Positions 17,552-26,801 are shown, numbered from the stretch's first letter. The stretch is 64,000 nt of DNA from G963677445 sp963677445 (GCA_963677445.2 CAXXGF010000063.1:62001-126000), one strand, 5' to 3'. Made by a program: numbers and translations. The notes: a model not told the origin generated them from the letters alone.

Positions 17552-19026
17552 TTTACCTCCCCTGGAAATTGACTTGTGATTATAAAATTGAAGAGATTAA
17601 GCTCTCTCAGCTCCTGATGATTTATACTTTTTATTGAAACAGATGGAATTTTTTTCCCCATTCTCGTAAGAACCGGCCTGTTAAGGCAGTACCCCATTAA
17701 AACAATGTCTCCTCCTTCGGGTGAATCAAATGAATTAAGCCACAGACTCCTGTTATTTGAGGCGTAACCTGATAGCTGCCGAAGCATGTGAGTATATTTT
17801 CCGGCGCCTCGTGATACTTCTCCCAGCACTCCGTATGTTGATTCAAATTTGTTTATTTTATCACGCACCAGTTGAATTTCATCGAGCACAGTTCTGTTCT
17901 GCGCCCCTACCTGCTCCATCGCCATTATTTCCCATGAGAGCTGATCAATAACTTTATTGTTGCCGGTGATAATATTTGTCAGCCAGAACGCGGCGGCAAA
18001 AAGCAGGGGAAGAACCAGCAGACTATGCCAGCTGACCTGTATCAGTTTCTGTCTTTCCTCAATCCATTGGGGAAGCACTTTAAAATAATTCCCTTTTTTC
18101 CCCTGGTTCCTTATGTAAACTTCGGTAGCGGCCAAAGGTATCGCGTATTCTCCCGACTCCCCTTTTTCTCCCCCGAATTCATCAAAATCAATGCTTCTTA
18201 CTTTTGCTTCCGGAAAAAGCCCGTAAAGAGATATCTGGAATTTTTCCGAGCTGTCCTTGCCGCAAACAAAAATATTATCCAGCCGGGGAATATCCCCATT
18301 TTCCATTTCCAGCAGAATTTTCGGGAAGTACACATCGTGCGAAACCATATTCTTGACACCAATCGGGGAATTTTCACCGATATGAATAATTTCTGTCCCC
18401 TTCATAAAAATCAGCTTGGATAATTCATTTCCCACATGGATAATAAGAGAATAATGTTCCGGAGCCGGAGCCGATTTTGCCGCAATATGTTCTACAATTG
18501 AGAGCTCCGCGCTCAGCAGACAAGGTATTTTTACAAAGCTGTTTTTTCCCGCGGTATATTCGGCAAGCATATTTGTCAGCCTGCCATCTCCATTAATATA
18601 TCCGGCCAGGTATCTGTTATTGTATTCAATTATCGCGGTATTATCCCTCTCTATATGAACTTCGCCTGATAACTTTAACTGCTTTATTATCTCCTCTTTT
18701 TTCAGTTCCCCGTTTTCCCTGAAAACAAAATTGTATTTAAATTCCGGCTGTGAGGCTACCGGCAGCAGCAGATAATCTCTTTTATCAAGATTGCTGAGGA
18801 AATCACCAAGTTCATCCGGGACCATATTTTCAGGATTCTGAGCAAGTGAATCAAGGTCCAGTTCATCGGTAAATTCACCATCAATGGATGGAGCGTCACT
18901 TTTCGCGAAATTCTGTTCCAGTTTTATTTTCCTGAATTTGGTCATTTCCAGGTTTTCAGGATCAACCAGGGTTATCCTCGCTTCATGTTCATCAATATAT
19001 AATCCGGCTATCTTCTTCATAATCAT
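17548..19026 (-). CDS. PilM-PilN fusion, pilus inner-membrane platform protein
   Basis: A 492-residue protein. The first ~320 residues have the actin/ASKHA-like layout of PilM (MKKIAGLYIDEHEARITLV start, LIIHVGNELSKLIFMKG). A membrane helix at about 342-365 (LLVLPLLFAAAFWL) is followed by a coiled region and a PilN-like C-terminal domain. In most type IV pilus systems PilM is a separate cytoplasmic protein that binds the PilN tail, so here they appear to be one chain. It overlaps both neighbours by 4 bases (ATGA), indicating tight co-translation with PilT and the PilO/P protein. Confidence 0.78.
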   Translation of the reverse strand: MIMKKIAGLYIDEHEARITLVDPENLEMTKFRKIKLEQNFAKSDAPSIDGEFTDELDLDSLAQNPENMVPDELGDFLSNLDKRDYLLLPVASQPEFKYNFVFRENGELKKEEIIKQLKLSGEVHIERDNTAIIEYNNRYLAGYINGDGRLTNMLAEYTAGKNSFVKIPCLLSAELSIVEHIAAKSAPAPEHYSLIIHVGNELSKLIFMKGTEIIHIGENSPIGVKNMVSHDVYFPKILLEMENGDIPRLDNIFVCGKDSSEKFQISLYGLFPEAKVRSIDFDEFGGEKGESGEYAIPLAATEVYIRNQGKKGNYFKVLPQWIEERQKLIQVSWHSLLVLPLLFAAAFWLTNIITGNNKVIDQLSWEIMAMEQVGAQNRTVLDEIQLVRDKINKFESTYGVLGEVSRGAGKYTHMLRQLSGYASNNRSLWLNSFDSPEGGDIVLMGYCLNRPVLTRMGKKIPSVSIKSINHQELRELNLFNFIITSQFPGEVK

Positions 19027-20246
19027 ACCATTTTTAATAAACCTTCCATTCTGCTTTTACTATTCGCGTAGGCCATAGCGTCTTTTTTAGATATTCTCGA
19101 TTCCCTGAACAAACGGAACAGGTCCTGTTCCATTGTCATCATCCCTTCGCGCGCTCCCTGGTGTACCATCATATAAATTTCACCAATATTGTTATTCCTT
19201 ATGGCCGACTTTATACTGCCGTTGACAAGCATTACCTCTTTGGCCATTACCCTTCCTCCCCCATGCGCCGGGAGAAGTTTTTGCGATATCACCGATACCA
19301 GAACATCGGCAAGACGGTTGCGAACTCTCTCACGGTCCCTGGTATCAACTTCAGCGATTATTCTCTCCAGCGATTCAACTGCCGAGGAAGTATGCAATGT
19401 CGAAAAAACCTTATGGCCTGTATCGGCAAGCTCAAGAGCGGCCAGTATAGTCTCGGGATCTCTCATTTCGCCGATAACAATGATGTCGGGGTCCTGCCTC
19501 AGACTTTCGACCACTCCTTCCGGATAACTTCTTACATCGCTTCCCACTTCCCGCTGCCTGATTATACATTTATCCGATTTGTGAACATATTCCACAGGAC
19601 TGGCTATAATAATAATATGGGCCGGTTCATTGTGATTATGATAATCTATTATTGAATCGAGTGTGGAGGATTTACCGCTGCCTGTTATACCGGTAACAAG
19701 TGTAAGTCCGTTTTTTATATAACCGTAATTGAGGAAACGCATCGCCATAGGATGGAACCCAAGGCTTTCGAGAGGGCGTATATCGGGGGAAATAGGCCTG
19801 AGATTCAGCGCGAGTGTTTCCATTTCAAAATAGGCGTCGGCGCGGAATCTGATTTTATCTCCCCTTGTGTTGTTCACAGAATAACTGAAATCGAGATTCC
19901 TTTTTTCAAATAGTTCACTCTGCTGATATTTATCGAGCACACTTAAAATCAGAAGGGAGGCTTCATCTTCATCAAGCGAAGGAAGATCGGAAACCTTCTT
20001 TTTTATCCCGTCAATTCTCAGCCAGATTGACTTCGCGGTGCCCGCTCCTCCTATTTCGATATCAGATGAATTTTTTTCCCATGCTTTTAAAATTATCATA
20101 TTAAAAAGTTTTCTGAAAAGGAAAACATAATCAGAATTCAGCTCGTTAAGTTTATCAGCCGCCGATCTTATTCTCGCGAATCCGCTCAGATCAGTTTTGC
20201 ACTGATTCATTATAAATTTGGCTGTTTTTTTAATTTTGTCCAGCAT
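19023..20246 (-). CDS. pilT: PilT-like retraction ATPase
   Basis: A 407-residue secretion ATPase. Walker A is GITGSGKSS at about 190-198. The Asp box is VIGEMRDPET and the His box is GHKVFSTLHT. The RQREVGSDVRSYPEGV segment and the absence of a zinc tetracysteine point to PilT rather than PilB. PilT motors power pilus retraction. It begins one base after the pilB stop and overlaps the PilM-N start by 4 bases. Confidence 0.9.
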   Translation of the reverse strand: MLDKIKKTAKFIMNQCKTDLSGFARIRSAADKLNELNSDYVFLFRKLFNMIILKAWEKNSSDIEIGGAGTAKSIWLRIDGIKKKVSDLPSLDEDEASLLILSVLDKYQQSELFEKRNLDFSYSVNNTRGDKIRFRADAYFEMETLALNLRPISPDIRPLESLGFHPMAMRFLNYGYIKNGLTLVTGITGSGKSSTLDSIIDYHNHNEPAHIIIIASPVEYVHKSDKCIIRQREVGSDVRSYPEGVVESLRQDPDIIVIGEMRDPETILAALELADTGHKVFSTLHTSSAVESLERIIAEVDTRDRERVRNRLADVLVSVISQKLLPAHGGGRVMAKEVMLVNGSIKSAIRNNNIGEIYMMVHQGAREGMMTMEQDLFRLFRESRISKKDAMAYANSKSRMEGLLKMV

Positions 20247-22031
20247 TTAATCCTCCGTGGTCCCGGCCAGAACTTCCTGAATTGAGGTAAGTCCCTTCTT
20301 AACTTTTTCAAATCCCGACATTCTTAATGTATGTGTGCCATCTTTGCGCGATTGAATTCTGATAGCGTTTTCATCAACATCCTTTCCGCTTCTTACTACT
20401 ATTTCTCTTATTTCAGGGGTAAAATAAAGGGCTTCATGAATAGCCATTCTTCCTTTATAGCCGGTATTATTGCATTCGGGACATCCGACAGGTTCATAAA
20501 CCGGGTTGCCTTCAAAAAAGGAAATATCCAGTCCGGCGGTTTTTAATAACTGCTCATCGGGTGTTATCTCCCTGCGGCATTTCATACAAATTTTTCGTAT
20601 CAGCCTCTGGGCCACAATAATATTTATGGCGTAAGCAATCAGGAATGGTTCTATACCCATTTTATATAATCTGGCCACGGCGCTCGGAGCGTCGTTTGTA
20701 TGAAGAGTCGAGAATGTGAGATGCCCTGTATTCGCCAGTTTGATCGCTGTTTCGGCCGTAATTTTATCTCTCATTTCACCAACAAGAACAATATCGGGGT
20801 CATGTCTTAATATTGAGCGGATAGCCTGTTCAAAGTCCATCCTGTACCCGATCTTTAACTGCCGCGCCCCTTCGATTATATATTCGACCGGGTCCTCCAC
20901 AGTCAGCACATTTTTTGTCGGGTCTATAACCTGGTAAAGAGCCGCGATTAAGGTCGTGCTTTTTCCGCTTCCGGTCGGACCGGTAAGAATTACCATTCCC
21001 TGCGGTTTGGAGATTGACTTCTGAAAAGCTGTTTTCGCGTAACCGGTAAGTCCCAGTTTATCAAGGTCCCTGATCACTTTCCTGTCATCGAGAATCCTGA
21101 TAACAATAGTTTCAAATTTATTTTTCAGCTCTGTGCCCACCATCGGCAGCACAGAGACCCTGAATCTGATAAGGTTTTTATCAATCTCGCGCTGAATGAA
21201 TCCATCCTGCGCCCTTTCTCTCTCAAACCTGTCCATTCCCCTTGAACGATCTTTAACAACCGCCGCCACCGCTTCCGGAAGTGTGTTTCTCTGTGTATGC
21301 CAGAGCATCAGCTTTCCATCAACCCTGAAATGTATCTCTGTTGTGTTGCCCGATCCGGGAACGATATGGATATCGCTGACTCCTTTCCTTACTCCCTCAA
21401 TTAAAGCCGCTTCTATCAGACTTATAAGAGCGCTTTTATTAATTTCCTCATCAAGCTGTTCCTCATCAATCCCCGATTCATCGGGAGCTATTGTAATTTC
21501 AGCTTCCGCTTCCTCCATCACCTTAAGAAACTCATTTTCATCGGGACTTATAAATTCCATTATCCTGTCATAATCTTTTTTCGGCAGGTAACGAATCTCA
21601 TATTTTTTGAGCTGCATCTGATTCGCGATGCCGGCCAGGGCCCTTGATGTCGGATCACAAACGGCAAGCACAAGTTTTATTTTCTGGGCGTCAAGCCATC
21701 TGAATGGCAGGACCAGGTTTTCTTCCATTTTTGTCCTGAGAGTTTCATCCCAGCTTTCATATAACTTCTTTATTTTTTCAAGGTTTTCAGCTTTAAAATC
21801 ATCTTCTCTCATGTTGATTTCAGGGAAAGCGTATAACAAAGCCACCTCCCTGAAAATAGTATCAAAATCAAGTTTAAAATCCTGCACAAGTATTTGCGCG
21901 AGATTTCTTCTCCTTCCGCTATCCTCTTTTTTTGTTTTTAACGCGTTCTCAAGAAGAGGTATATCGATAATCCCCTTTTTCAGAAGAAGATATCCAATCT
22001 TATCTACCATTTCGAGTCCGGCTTCAGCCAT
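20247..22031 (-). CDS. pilB: PilB/GspE-like assembly ATPase
   Basis: A 594-residue protein with an N-terminal MshEN-type domain (about 10-160), a linker, and the ATPase core with Walker A GPTGSGKST, Walker B/Asp box VLVGEMRDK and His box GHLTFSTLHT. A tetracysteine zinc site, CMKCRRE followed by CPECNN, is the PilB/GspE hallmark. It drives pilus extension from the cytoplasmic side of the membrane. It lies between pilC and pilT in a gap-free operon. Confidence 0.95.
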   Translation of the reverse strand: MAEAGLEMVDKIGYLLLKKGIIDIPLLENALKTKKEDSGRRRNLAQILVQDFKLDFDTIFREVALLYAFPEINMREDDFKAENLEKIKKLYESWDETLRTKMEENLVLPFRWLDAQKIKLVLAVCDPTSRALAGIANQMQLKKYEIRYLPKKDYDRIMEFISPDENEFLKVMEEAEAEITIAPDESGIDEEQLDEEINKSALISLIEAALIEGVRKGVSDIHIVPGSGNTTEIHFRVDGKLMLWHTQRNTLPEAVAAVVKDRSRGMDRFERERAQDGFIQREIDKNLIRFRVSVLPMVGTELKNKFETIVIRILDDRKVIRDLDKLGLTGYAKTAFQKSISKPQGMVILTGPTGSGKSTTLIAALYQVIDPTKNVLTVEDPVEYIIEGARQLKIGYRMDFEQAIRSILRHDPDIVLVGEMRDKITAETAIKLANTGHLTFSTLHTNDAPSAVARLYKMGIEPFLIAYAINIIVAQRLIRKICMKCRREITPDEQLLKTAGLDISFFEGNPVYEPVGCPECNNTGYKGRMAIHEALYFTPEIREIVVRSGKDVDENAIRIQSRKDGTHTLRMSGFEKVKKGLTSIQEVLAGTTED

Positions 22032-22046
22032 TTTTTCTTCTCCTGA

Positions 22047-23387
22047 TTACATTACGGGGGATTTTGGACTTATCGTCGCGGTTTCTGCCGAGACGAGTGT
22101 CAGGGCAATCATGACGATCATAATTATCATTGAAATAACAAGCTGAATAATTTCAATTACCGATTTCAGCCTGTATACTGTCTCACTTTCATAATAGTCG
22201 GCAATTTGTTTAAGGGAGTTTTTTATGGTGCCCGACTCTTCACCCGAGTGAATTCTTGAAAGCGCGGTGCTCGTAAATATTCCTGCGGCTTCAAGCGCTT
22301 CAGTTAATCCTTTCCCCTTCCTGAGCATCAGGGGAATTGATATTTCTTTAATTCTTTTTTCAAAATATTTGTTATCCGCCGCTTCGGCGGCTATCCTCAG
22401 CGGTTCTATGCTGTCGGCCGATCCGCTGTATAAAGTATAAAATACGCGGCAAAATACCTCGATCAGTGTTTTATGAACCAGGGGCCCTATAACAGGAATT
22501 GAAAGCATCAGCCGGTCCTTTACGAGTTTTCCCTTTTCTGTGGCAAAATAACGCCACAATATTATAAATGGGATAAATATTATTGCCGCCAGTATCAAAA
22601 CATTGTCAGTAAGAAATTCACTCATGTCAAGTGTGGCTCTTGTCATCGAGGGAAGGTCGACCCCGAATTTTACAAATAATTCGGCCGTTTCGGGAAAAAT
22701 ATATGCCACATAAAAAAGCACGGCGAGAAAAAGTATAAAAAGTGTAACCATCGGAGTTATAAGAGCGCTGCGAAGGTCTTTCCTGAATTGCTGTCTTCTT
22801 TCGAGGAAGCGGGCTGTTGAACGGAAAATTTCTGCCATGTTTCCGCTTTTTGAGGCCAGACCAAGCATATATGAAGTAAAGCGTCCGAATACCGAGCTGT
22901 ACTTCAGAAATGTTTTATCACTTTCAGCTCCCTGGCGAAGCTCATTGCTGACCTGTTTGAGAGTAAGCTTAAGCGTTTTGTTTTTTGTATCTGTGATAAT
23001 AAGATTCAGAATTTCGCCGAAGCTAAGTTTCTGTTCAAGGAGTTCGGCGCTTATTTTCACAAAAGATATAATATCCTGCTGCGGTGGTTTAGATTGAAAC
23101 TCCAGTAGTTTTTTCCTTACCCAGTAAACCTTGTACCCCAGTTTTCTCAGGGCTTCATTCACTTCCTGGCGGTTAAACGCTCTCTGCTCGCCGGTCTGTG
23201 GTTTTTCATTTCCCCTGGAAACTTTATAAAGAAAGGTTGATTTATATTCCACTCTTCCAATCTTAACCGAGTATTTTTCCGCAAGTCTTTTAAGCTTCTC
23301 CTTCGACTCTTTCATGGTTGCCGTGGTAAAGCTTCCTTTTATCCTGCGTCCGTCAGTTTTTGCCGCTTCAAATCTTAATTCTATCAT
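22047..23387 (-). CDS. pilC: PilC/GspF-like inner-membrane platform protein
   Basis: A 446-residue polytopic protein with two GspF domains. Membrane helices are visible at TPMVTLFILFLAVLFYVAYI, ILAAIIFIPFIILW and the C-terminal IIQLVISMIIMIVMIALT. The GLASKSGNMAEIF and RIHSGEESGTIKN motifs are the duplicated GxxSGxL-type signatures. I start it at ATG 23387; an upstream in-frame TTG lies inside a hairpin and is unlikely. No clear ribosome binding site is visible, and the start is only 10 bases beyond the hairpin that follows the pilin gene. Confidence 0.9.
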   Translation of the reverse strand: MIELRFEAAKTDGRRIKGSFTTATMKESKEKLKRLAEKYSVKIGRVEYKSTFLYKVSRGNEKPQTGEQRAFNRQEVNEALRKLGYKVYWVRKKLLEFQSKPPQQDIISFVKISAELLEQKLSFGEILNLIITDTKNKTLKLTLKQVSNELRQGAESDKTFLKYSSVFGRFTSYMLGLASKSGNMAEIFRSTARFLERRQQFRKDLRSALITPMVTLFILFLAVLFYVAYIFPETAELFVKFGVDLPSMTRATLDMSEFLTDNVLILAAIIFIPFIILWRYFATEKGKLVKDRLMLSIPVIGPLVHKTLIEVFCRVFYTLYSGSADSIEPLRIAAEAADNKYFEKRIKEISIPLMLRKGKGLTEALEAAGIFTSTALSRIHSGEESGTIKNSLKQIADYYESETVYRLKSVIEIIQLVISMIIMIVMIALTLVSAETATISPKSPVM

Positions 23388-23396
23388 TTTGTGTAT

Positions 23397-23456
23397 AAAA
23401 AAGCCGGCTTCGGGAACCTTCAAATCCTTTTTCGGATTCCCTGTCAGCCGGCTTTT
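23397..23456 (-). terminator. Long hairpin between pilin and pilC (terminator/attenuator)
   Basis: Read on the minus strand, AAAAGCCGGCT at one end pairs with AGCCGGCTTTTTT at the other, with GGGAA/TTCCC nested inside, and the hairpin ends in six T. It lies just after the pilin stop and 10 bases before the pilC start. It would terminate most transcripts after pilin and let a fraction continue into the machinery genes, matching the high need for pilin subunits. Confidence 0.75.
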
Positions 23457-23466
23457 ATCCTTTAAT

Positions 23467-23853
23467 TTAGTTTACAACAATCGTCGAGTCTATTTGATTT
23501 GCCCCCACGTACATTTGGACTTGAACATTGTTCGTACCATCCTCCCCGACCTGGTTTCCTGTTCCTGTAATAATTACCTGTCCTGCGTTTACTGTAGCAG
23601 CGTATGAACCGTTGCCTGTACCCTGAAGCTGAGCCGGAATCGACCAGTTGGTGAACGTGTTATTTCCGCCGCCGAGTCCCGAAGGTTTCCTGTAATACTG
23701 CTGTGCCATATTCGAAAGTGTTGTCAGGTCCGAGATAACCGCGTCCCTGTTGGCTGATGTACTGCTTGCGGTAAAGACGTTAATTCCTACGACCACTGCT
23801 ATACCGACGATGATGACTCCCAAGATGATGAGTAAAAGTTGTTGCTGTCCCAT
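23467..23853 (-). CDS. Atypical type IV pilin-like protein
   Basis: A 128-residue protein with the layout of a pilin: an extreme N-terminal hydrophobic helix (LLLIILGVIIVGIAVVVGINVF, residues 6-27) followed by a small Thr/Asn/Gly-rich domain. The N-terminus begins MGQQQLLL, so any prepilin leader would be just Met-Gly. The usual F-T-L-I-E and its Glu5 are missing. The position at the head of the pilus machinery genes, before a terminator, supports a major-subunit role. AGGAG precedes the ATG. I believe similar MGQQQLLL proteins occur in related phyla, but I cannot check that here. Confidence 0.8.
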   Translation of the reverse strand: MGQQQLLLIILGVIIVGIAVVVGINVFTASSTSANRDAVISDLTTLSNMAQQYYRKPSGLGGGNNTFTNWSIPAQLQGTGNGSYAATVNAGQVIITGTGNQVGEDGTNNVQVQMYVGANQIDSTIVVN

Positions 23854-23908
23854 TGTTAACTCCTGTAAATTTGTTTAAGAATGTTATTATTGTGTTTTTA
23901 GATTAAAG

Positions 23909-26086
23909 TCAGATCATGTATTGTTCTTCTTTTATCCAGCGTTCGATTATCATTTTAAGAAACTGGATATTTATTGGCTTTGATATGTAATCGTTCATTC
24001 CCGCCTGAAGGCAGCGTTCACGGTCCTGCATTGAAGCATGAGCTGTAACAGCGATTATCGGGATAGAACGGTATTCCGCTTCCGATTCTCTTATCTTGTG
24101 CGTGGTGGTTATTCCATCCATTCCCGGCATCTCTATATCCATGAGTATCAGGTCGAAACCGCGGTTTTCAAGTAGCTCAAGAACTTCAAGGCCGTTTCCC
24201 GCTGTAACTACATTATACCCTATTTCTTCGAGTATTCTCGATTCAAGCTTTTTCTGGGCAGGGATATCTTCGGCCAAAAGCAGAGTCTTTTTATCAGCGC
24301 TCTCTTCAGCGGGTGTTTCTTCTATGTCTTCAACACTCAGGCTGCGTGATACCTGCGGTCTTACTTCTTCTTCAACTTCTTTCAGCGCTGTACCCGGCTC
24401 AAAACAAACATTGAAGGACATCCTTCCTTCATCACTCTGAATTTCAAGTGAACCATCCATGATTTTCAGATATTCTTTGGTGATCAGCAGTCCGATTTCC
24501 GATTCGTCATATCCGAAATCATCTATCAGCATGCCGGCGGCATCTTTATATTCTATTACTGTGTTTACCCCGATTATATCATGATGCCTTTTTTCACCTG
24601 TTATTCTAAGTCTGACCGACTGGCACAGGCTGTTTTTAATTCCGTTTTCAAGCAGATTTATCAGCACCTGGCGGTATTTGATCGCGTCCCCGATTAAAGT
24701 CTGCGGTATCGCCGCGTCGTCATAATTTATTTCAAACTGGAGTCCCCTGTTCCTTACAGTTCTTCCGGCTACCAGAAGCGCCAGATCAGCCTGCTGTTTC
24801 AGATGAAATCTTTTTTTCTCCTGAACTACTTCATCGGTTACATTCCAGTTTACATTTTCCTTTTCATTAAGCAAGTCGATAATATTTGCCGCCGACTCCC
24901 TTACATTATGAACAAATTCCGTAAGATGTTTCAGCGATCCGTTGGCCCGGCTTTCTATCAGAGATAAAAAGCTGATGATTGTGTTCATCGGGGCGCGAAG
25001 TTCATGGTTTAATTTCACGAGGTAATGATGAAGCGTAAGCCTTGATTTTACGGCATTATATGCCATTTTTTCAAATTTCACCTTCTCCTTGCGAAGTTTG
25101 CCAACATAAGCTTCCTTTTTCTTTTCAACTTCGAGAAGCGCTGTTTTGTCATTTATAACACCCTGCAGATATTGCGCTCTGCCTTTTGAATCTTTTACAA
25201 GTACCAGTTTGAGCACGCCGGTTCCTTCTTCTTCATCCTTCGATTTGAACCTGAATTCTTTAATTTCAAGAGTTTCCTGCAGAAATACCTTCTTCTTTAA
25301 CCTTATAAATTCATCTTCCCCACCCGGGAAAACTGACCAGATATTTTCCCCATTAAGATCACCTTTGGATGAATATCCGGTCAATCTGCGGAAGGCAGGA
25401 TTAGCGAGTATAAATGTGCCGTCAATAGTTATCTGGAATATAGCCTCTTCAGAAATATTGATATAACCGAGGTATCTTTCACCCGCTATCTCTATCTCTT
25501 TCTGCTTTTTATTTGTCAGCAGTTTGTTCCTGTAATTGATATATGCCGCGGCAATTGAAAGAACACTTACCAACAGCAGGAAAAGCACCGATTCATAAAG
25601 ATTGTTAAGGAAATATATTTTGTTGTCACTCAGCAGAATTGAACCGGCAAATATCAGGTTAAAATAGATTGCGGCTATTATCTGGTGAGCCGGTTCCCAG
25701 TTAAGAAAAAGCGCCGCGGTAAACATTACGAGCGCCAGACTTAATATGCTTACAAGAAATGTTTCAGGGAAATAGCTTATCAGCAGTCCGAATGAAATAA
25801 AAAGAGTGACAAATAAAAGATGTAGAGAAAAAGAATGTAACTTTTTACTTTTTGTATAAAATGAAAGCGTAAACACCGTAAAGGAAATAAACATCGCGGA
25901 AGAACGGAAGATATAAAACATTTCGGAGAGGTTCTCATATTTCCTTACTTCAAAAAGAAGTGTTATTATACCAAGCAATAAAATAAAAAGGGAAGTTATT
26001 CTTAAGGGAAATAACAAACCGTTGCTGTTGTTGATATCAAAGAATCTTTTTCTTTGCCGGTCATCTATATGTTCTTTTGTTGTCAT
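23909..26086 (-). CDS. Membrane hybrid histidine kinase
   Basis: A 725-residue protein. About six membrane helices fill residues 25-190. A PAS domain (about 205-320) and coiled linker follow. The HisKA H-box is KLNHELRAPMN. The ATPase domain keeps an N-box-like LLENGIKNS, but its G1 and G2 boxes are poor (KDAAGMLIDD, EIGLLITKEYL), so kinase activity may be weak. A C-terminal receiver carries the Asp in LILMDIEMPG and Lys in YISKPIN. It is the first gene of the pilus locus, 55 bases before the pilin gene, and lies behind a sigma-54-like promoter. It probably senses a signal and feeds the receivers encoded in the same locus. Confidence 0.9.
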   Translation of the reverse strand: MTTKEHIDDRQRKRFFDINNSNGLLFPLRITSLFILLLGIITLLFEVRKYENLSEMFYIFRSSAMFISFTVFTLSFYTKSKKLHSFSLHLLFVTLFISFGLLISYFPETFLVSILSLALVMFTAALFLNWEPAHQIIAAIYFNLIFAGSILLSDNKIYFLNNLYESVLFLLLVSVLSIAAAYINYRNKLLTNKKQKEIEIAGERYLGYINISEEAIFQITIDGTFILANPAFRRLTGYSSKGDLNGENIWSVFPGGEDEFIRLKKKVFLQETLEIKEFRFKSKDEEEGTGVLKLVLVKDSKGRAQYLQGVINDKTALLEVEKKKEAYVGKLRKEKVKFEKMAYNAVKSRLTLHHYLVKLNHELRAPMNTIISFLSLIESRANGSLKHLTEFVHNVRESAANIIDLLNEKENVNWNVTDEVVQEKKRFHLKQQADLALLVAGRTVRNRGLQFEINYDDAAIPQTLIGDAIKYRQVLINLLENGIKNSLCQSVRLRITGEKRHHDIIGVNTVIEYKDAAGMLIDDFGYDESEIGLLITKEYLKIMDGSLEIQSDEGRMSFNVCFEPGTALKEVEEEVRPQVSRSLSVEDIEETPAEESADKKTLLLAEDIPAQKKLESRILEEIGYNVVTAGNGLEVLELLENRGFDLILMDIEMPGMDGITTTHKIRESEAEYRSIPIIAVTAHASMQDRERCLQAGMNDYISKPINIQFLKMIIERWIKEEQYMI

Positions 26087-26125
26087 TTTCTTTTCCTTTC
26101 TGTTTCAGTCACTCATATCCTTTTT

Positions 26126-26141
26126 AGCAACTTCCGTACCA
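26126..26141 (-). promoter_or_regulatory. Sigma-54-type -24/-12 promoter
   Basis: On the minus strand this reads TGGTACGGAAGTTGCT, against the consensus TGGCACG-N4-TTGC(A/T). The GG and GC of both boxes are at the correct 10-base spacing. It lies about 40 bases upstream of the hybrid kinase start. The only sigma-54 activator seen in the window is encoded at 12928-14298. Confidence 0.75.
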
Positions 26142-26213
26142 TTGCCATAACTTCTTTATTTACATAACGTTACTGTATAGCCCTGTTCCCGGCCTGTTTT
26201 ACAACCCCATTTT

Positions 26214-26299
26214 GTGGTAATTTTTACCACCATTCGGTGAAAATATTGGAAATCCGGCCAAATTGCCGGTAAAAGATTCATTTTGTGGTAATTTTTACC
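26214..26299. promoter_or_regulatory. Two dyad sites, probable activator-binding (UAS) pair
   Basis: The block ATTTTGTGGTAATTTTTACC occurs near 26209 and, with one flanking difference, near 26280. Each contains a dyad: GTGGTAA-TTT-TTACCAC at 26214-26230 (7-bp perfect arms) and GGTAA-TTT-TTACC at 26287-26299. A further GGTAAAA half-site lies at 26268-26274. They are about 95 and 165 bases upstream of the -12 element, the usual distance for NtrC-type enhancer sites. Confidence 0.65.
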
Positions 26300-26801
26300 G
26301 GGGTTATTGAATATCCGCTCCATATTTTCATCATAATCATAAACCGGCGAAGCCGGAAGTGAAGAGTGGTTTGTGGAGAGTGAAGAGTAAATAACACTTC
26401 TCTGATTAAAAAAACCGATTTAGATTTCGACGGGGTTGATGTCCTGTTTATCTTTTTACCTGTTCTGTGCGTTTTACGCGAACATTAGATAATTCCTTTG
26501 GAAATATTGTTCGTTTGAATAAGATTTAGTTTTGCCGGGTGGTTTCCTATGCTACAAAGGTTAAAAATTTAAGAATAAGGTTTTTGTCAGCTTTTTCGCG
26601 GGATTTTGTGTTTTTGTGATTTAGCGGCCTTTTTCCCACCTAAATCCGCGAAATCAGAAAAATCTGCGGTAGTCTTTGTCTTTTAAATTATTAATTGTTA
26701 TTGCCATTTTGCGCCGGGAATAAAAATTCAGGGTATAACAAAATGCCCTAAAAATATTATCTTGCACATATTAAAAATTATATTTTGATAAAATCAGAAA
26801 T
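26300..26801. repeat. Intergenic DNA with two degenerate repeats
   Basis: At 26344-26356 lies the hairpin CCGGC-GAA-GCCGG, also seen at 38865 and 59159 in related contexts. At about 26530-26715 lies a second copy of the repeat at 12530-12715, with the shared CTAAATCCGCG and AATCTGCGGT blocks. No gene was recognised. The last ~90 bases form the leader of the cyclase gene. Confidence 0.6.

Noticed and set aside
23388..23423. Longer pilC start at an upstream TTG
   Set aside because: It falls within the terminator-like hairpin and adds residues unlike the family N-terminus.
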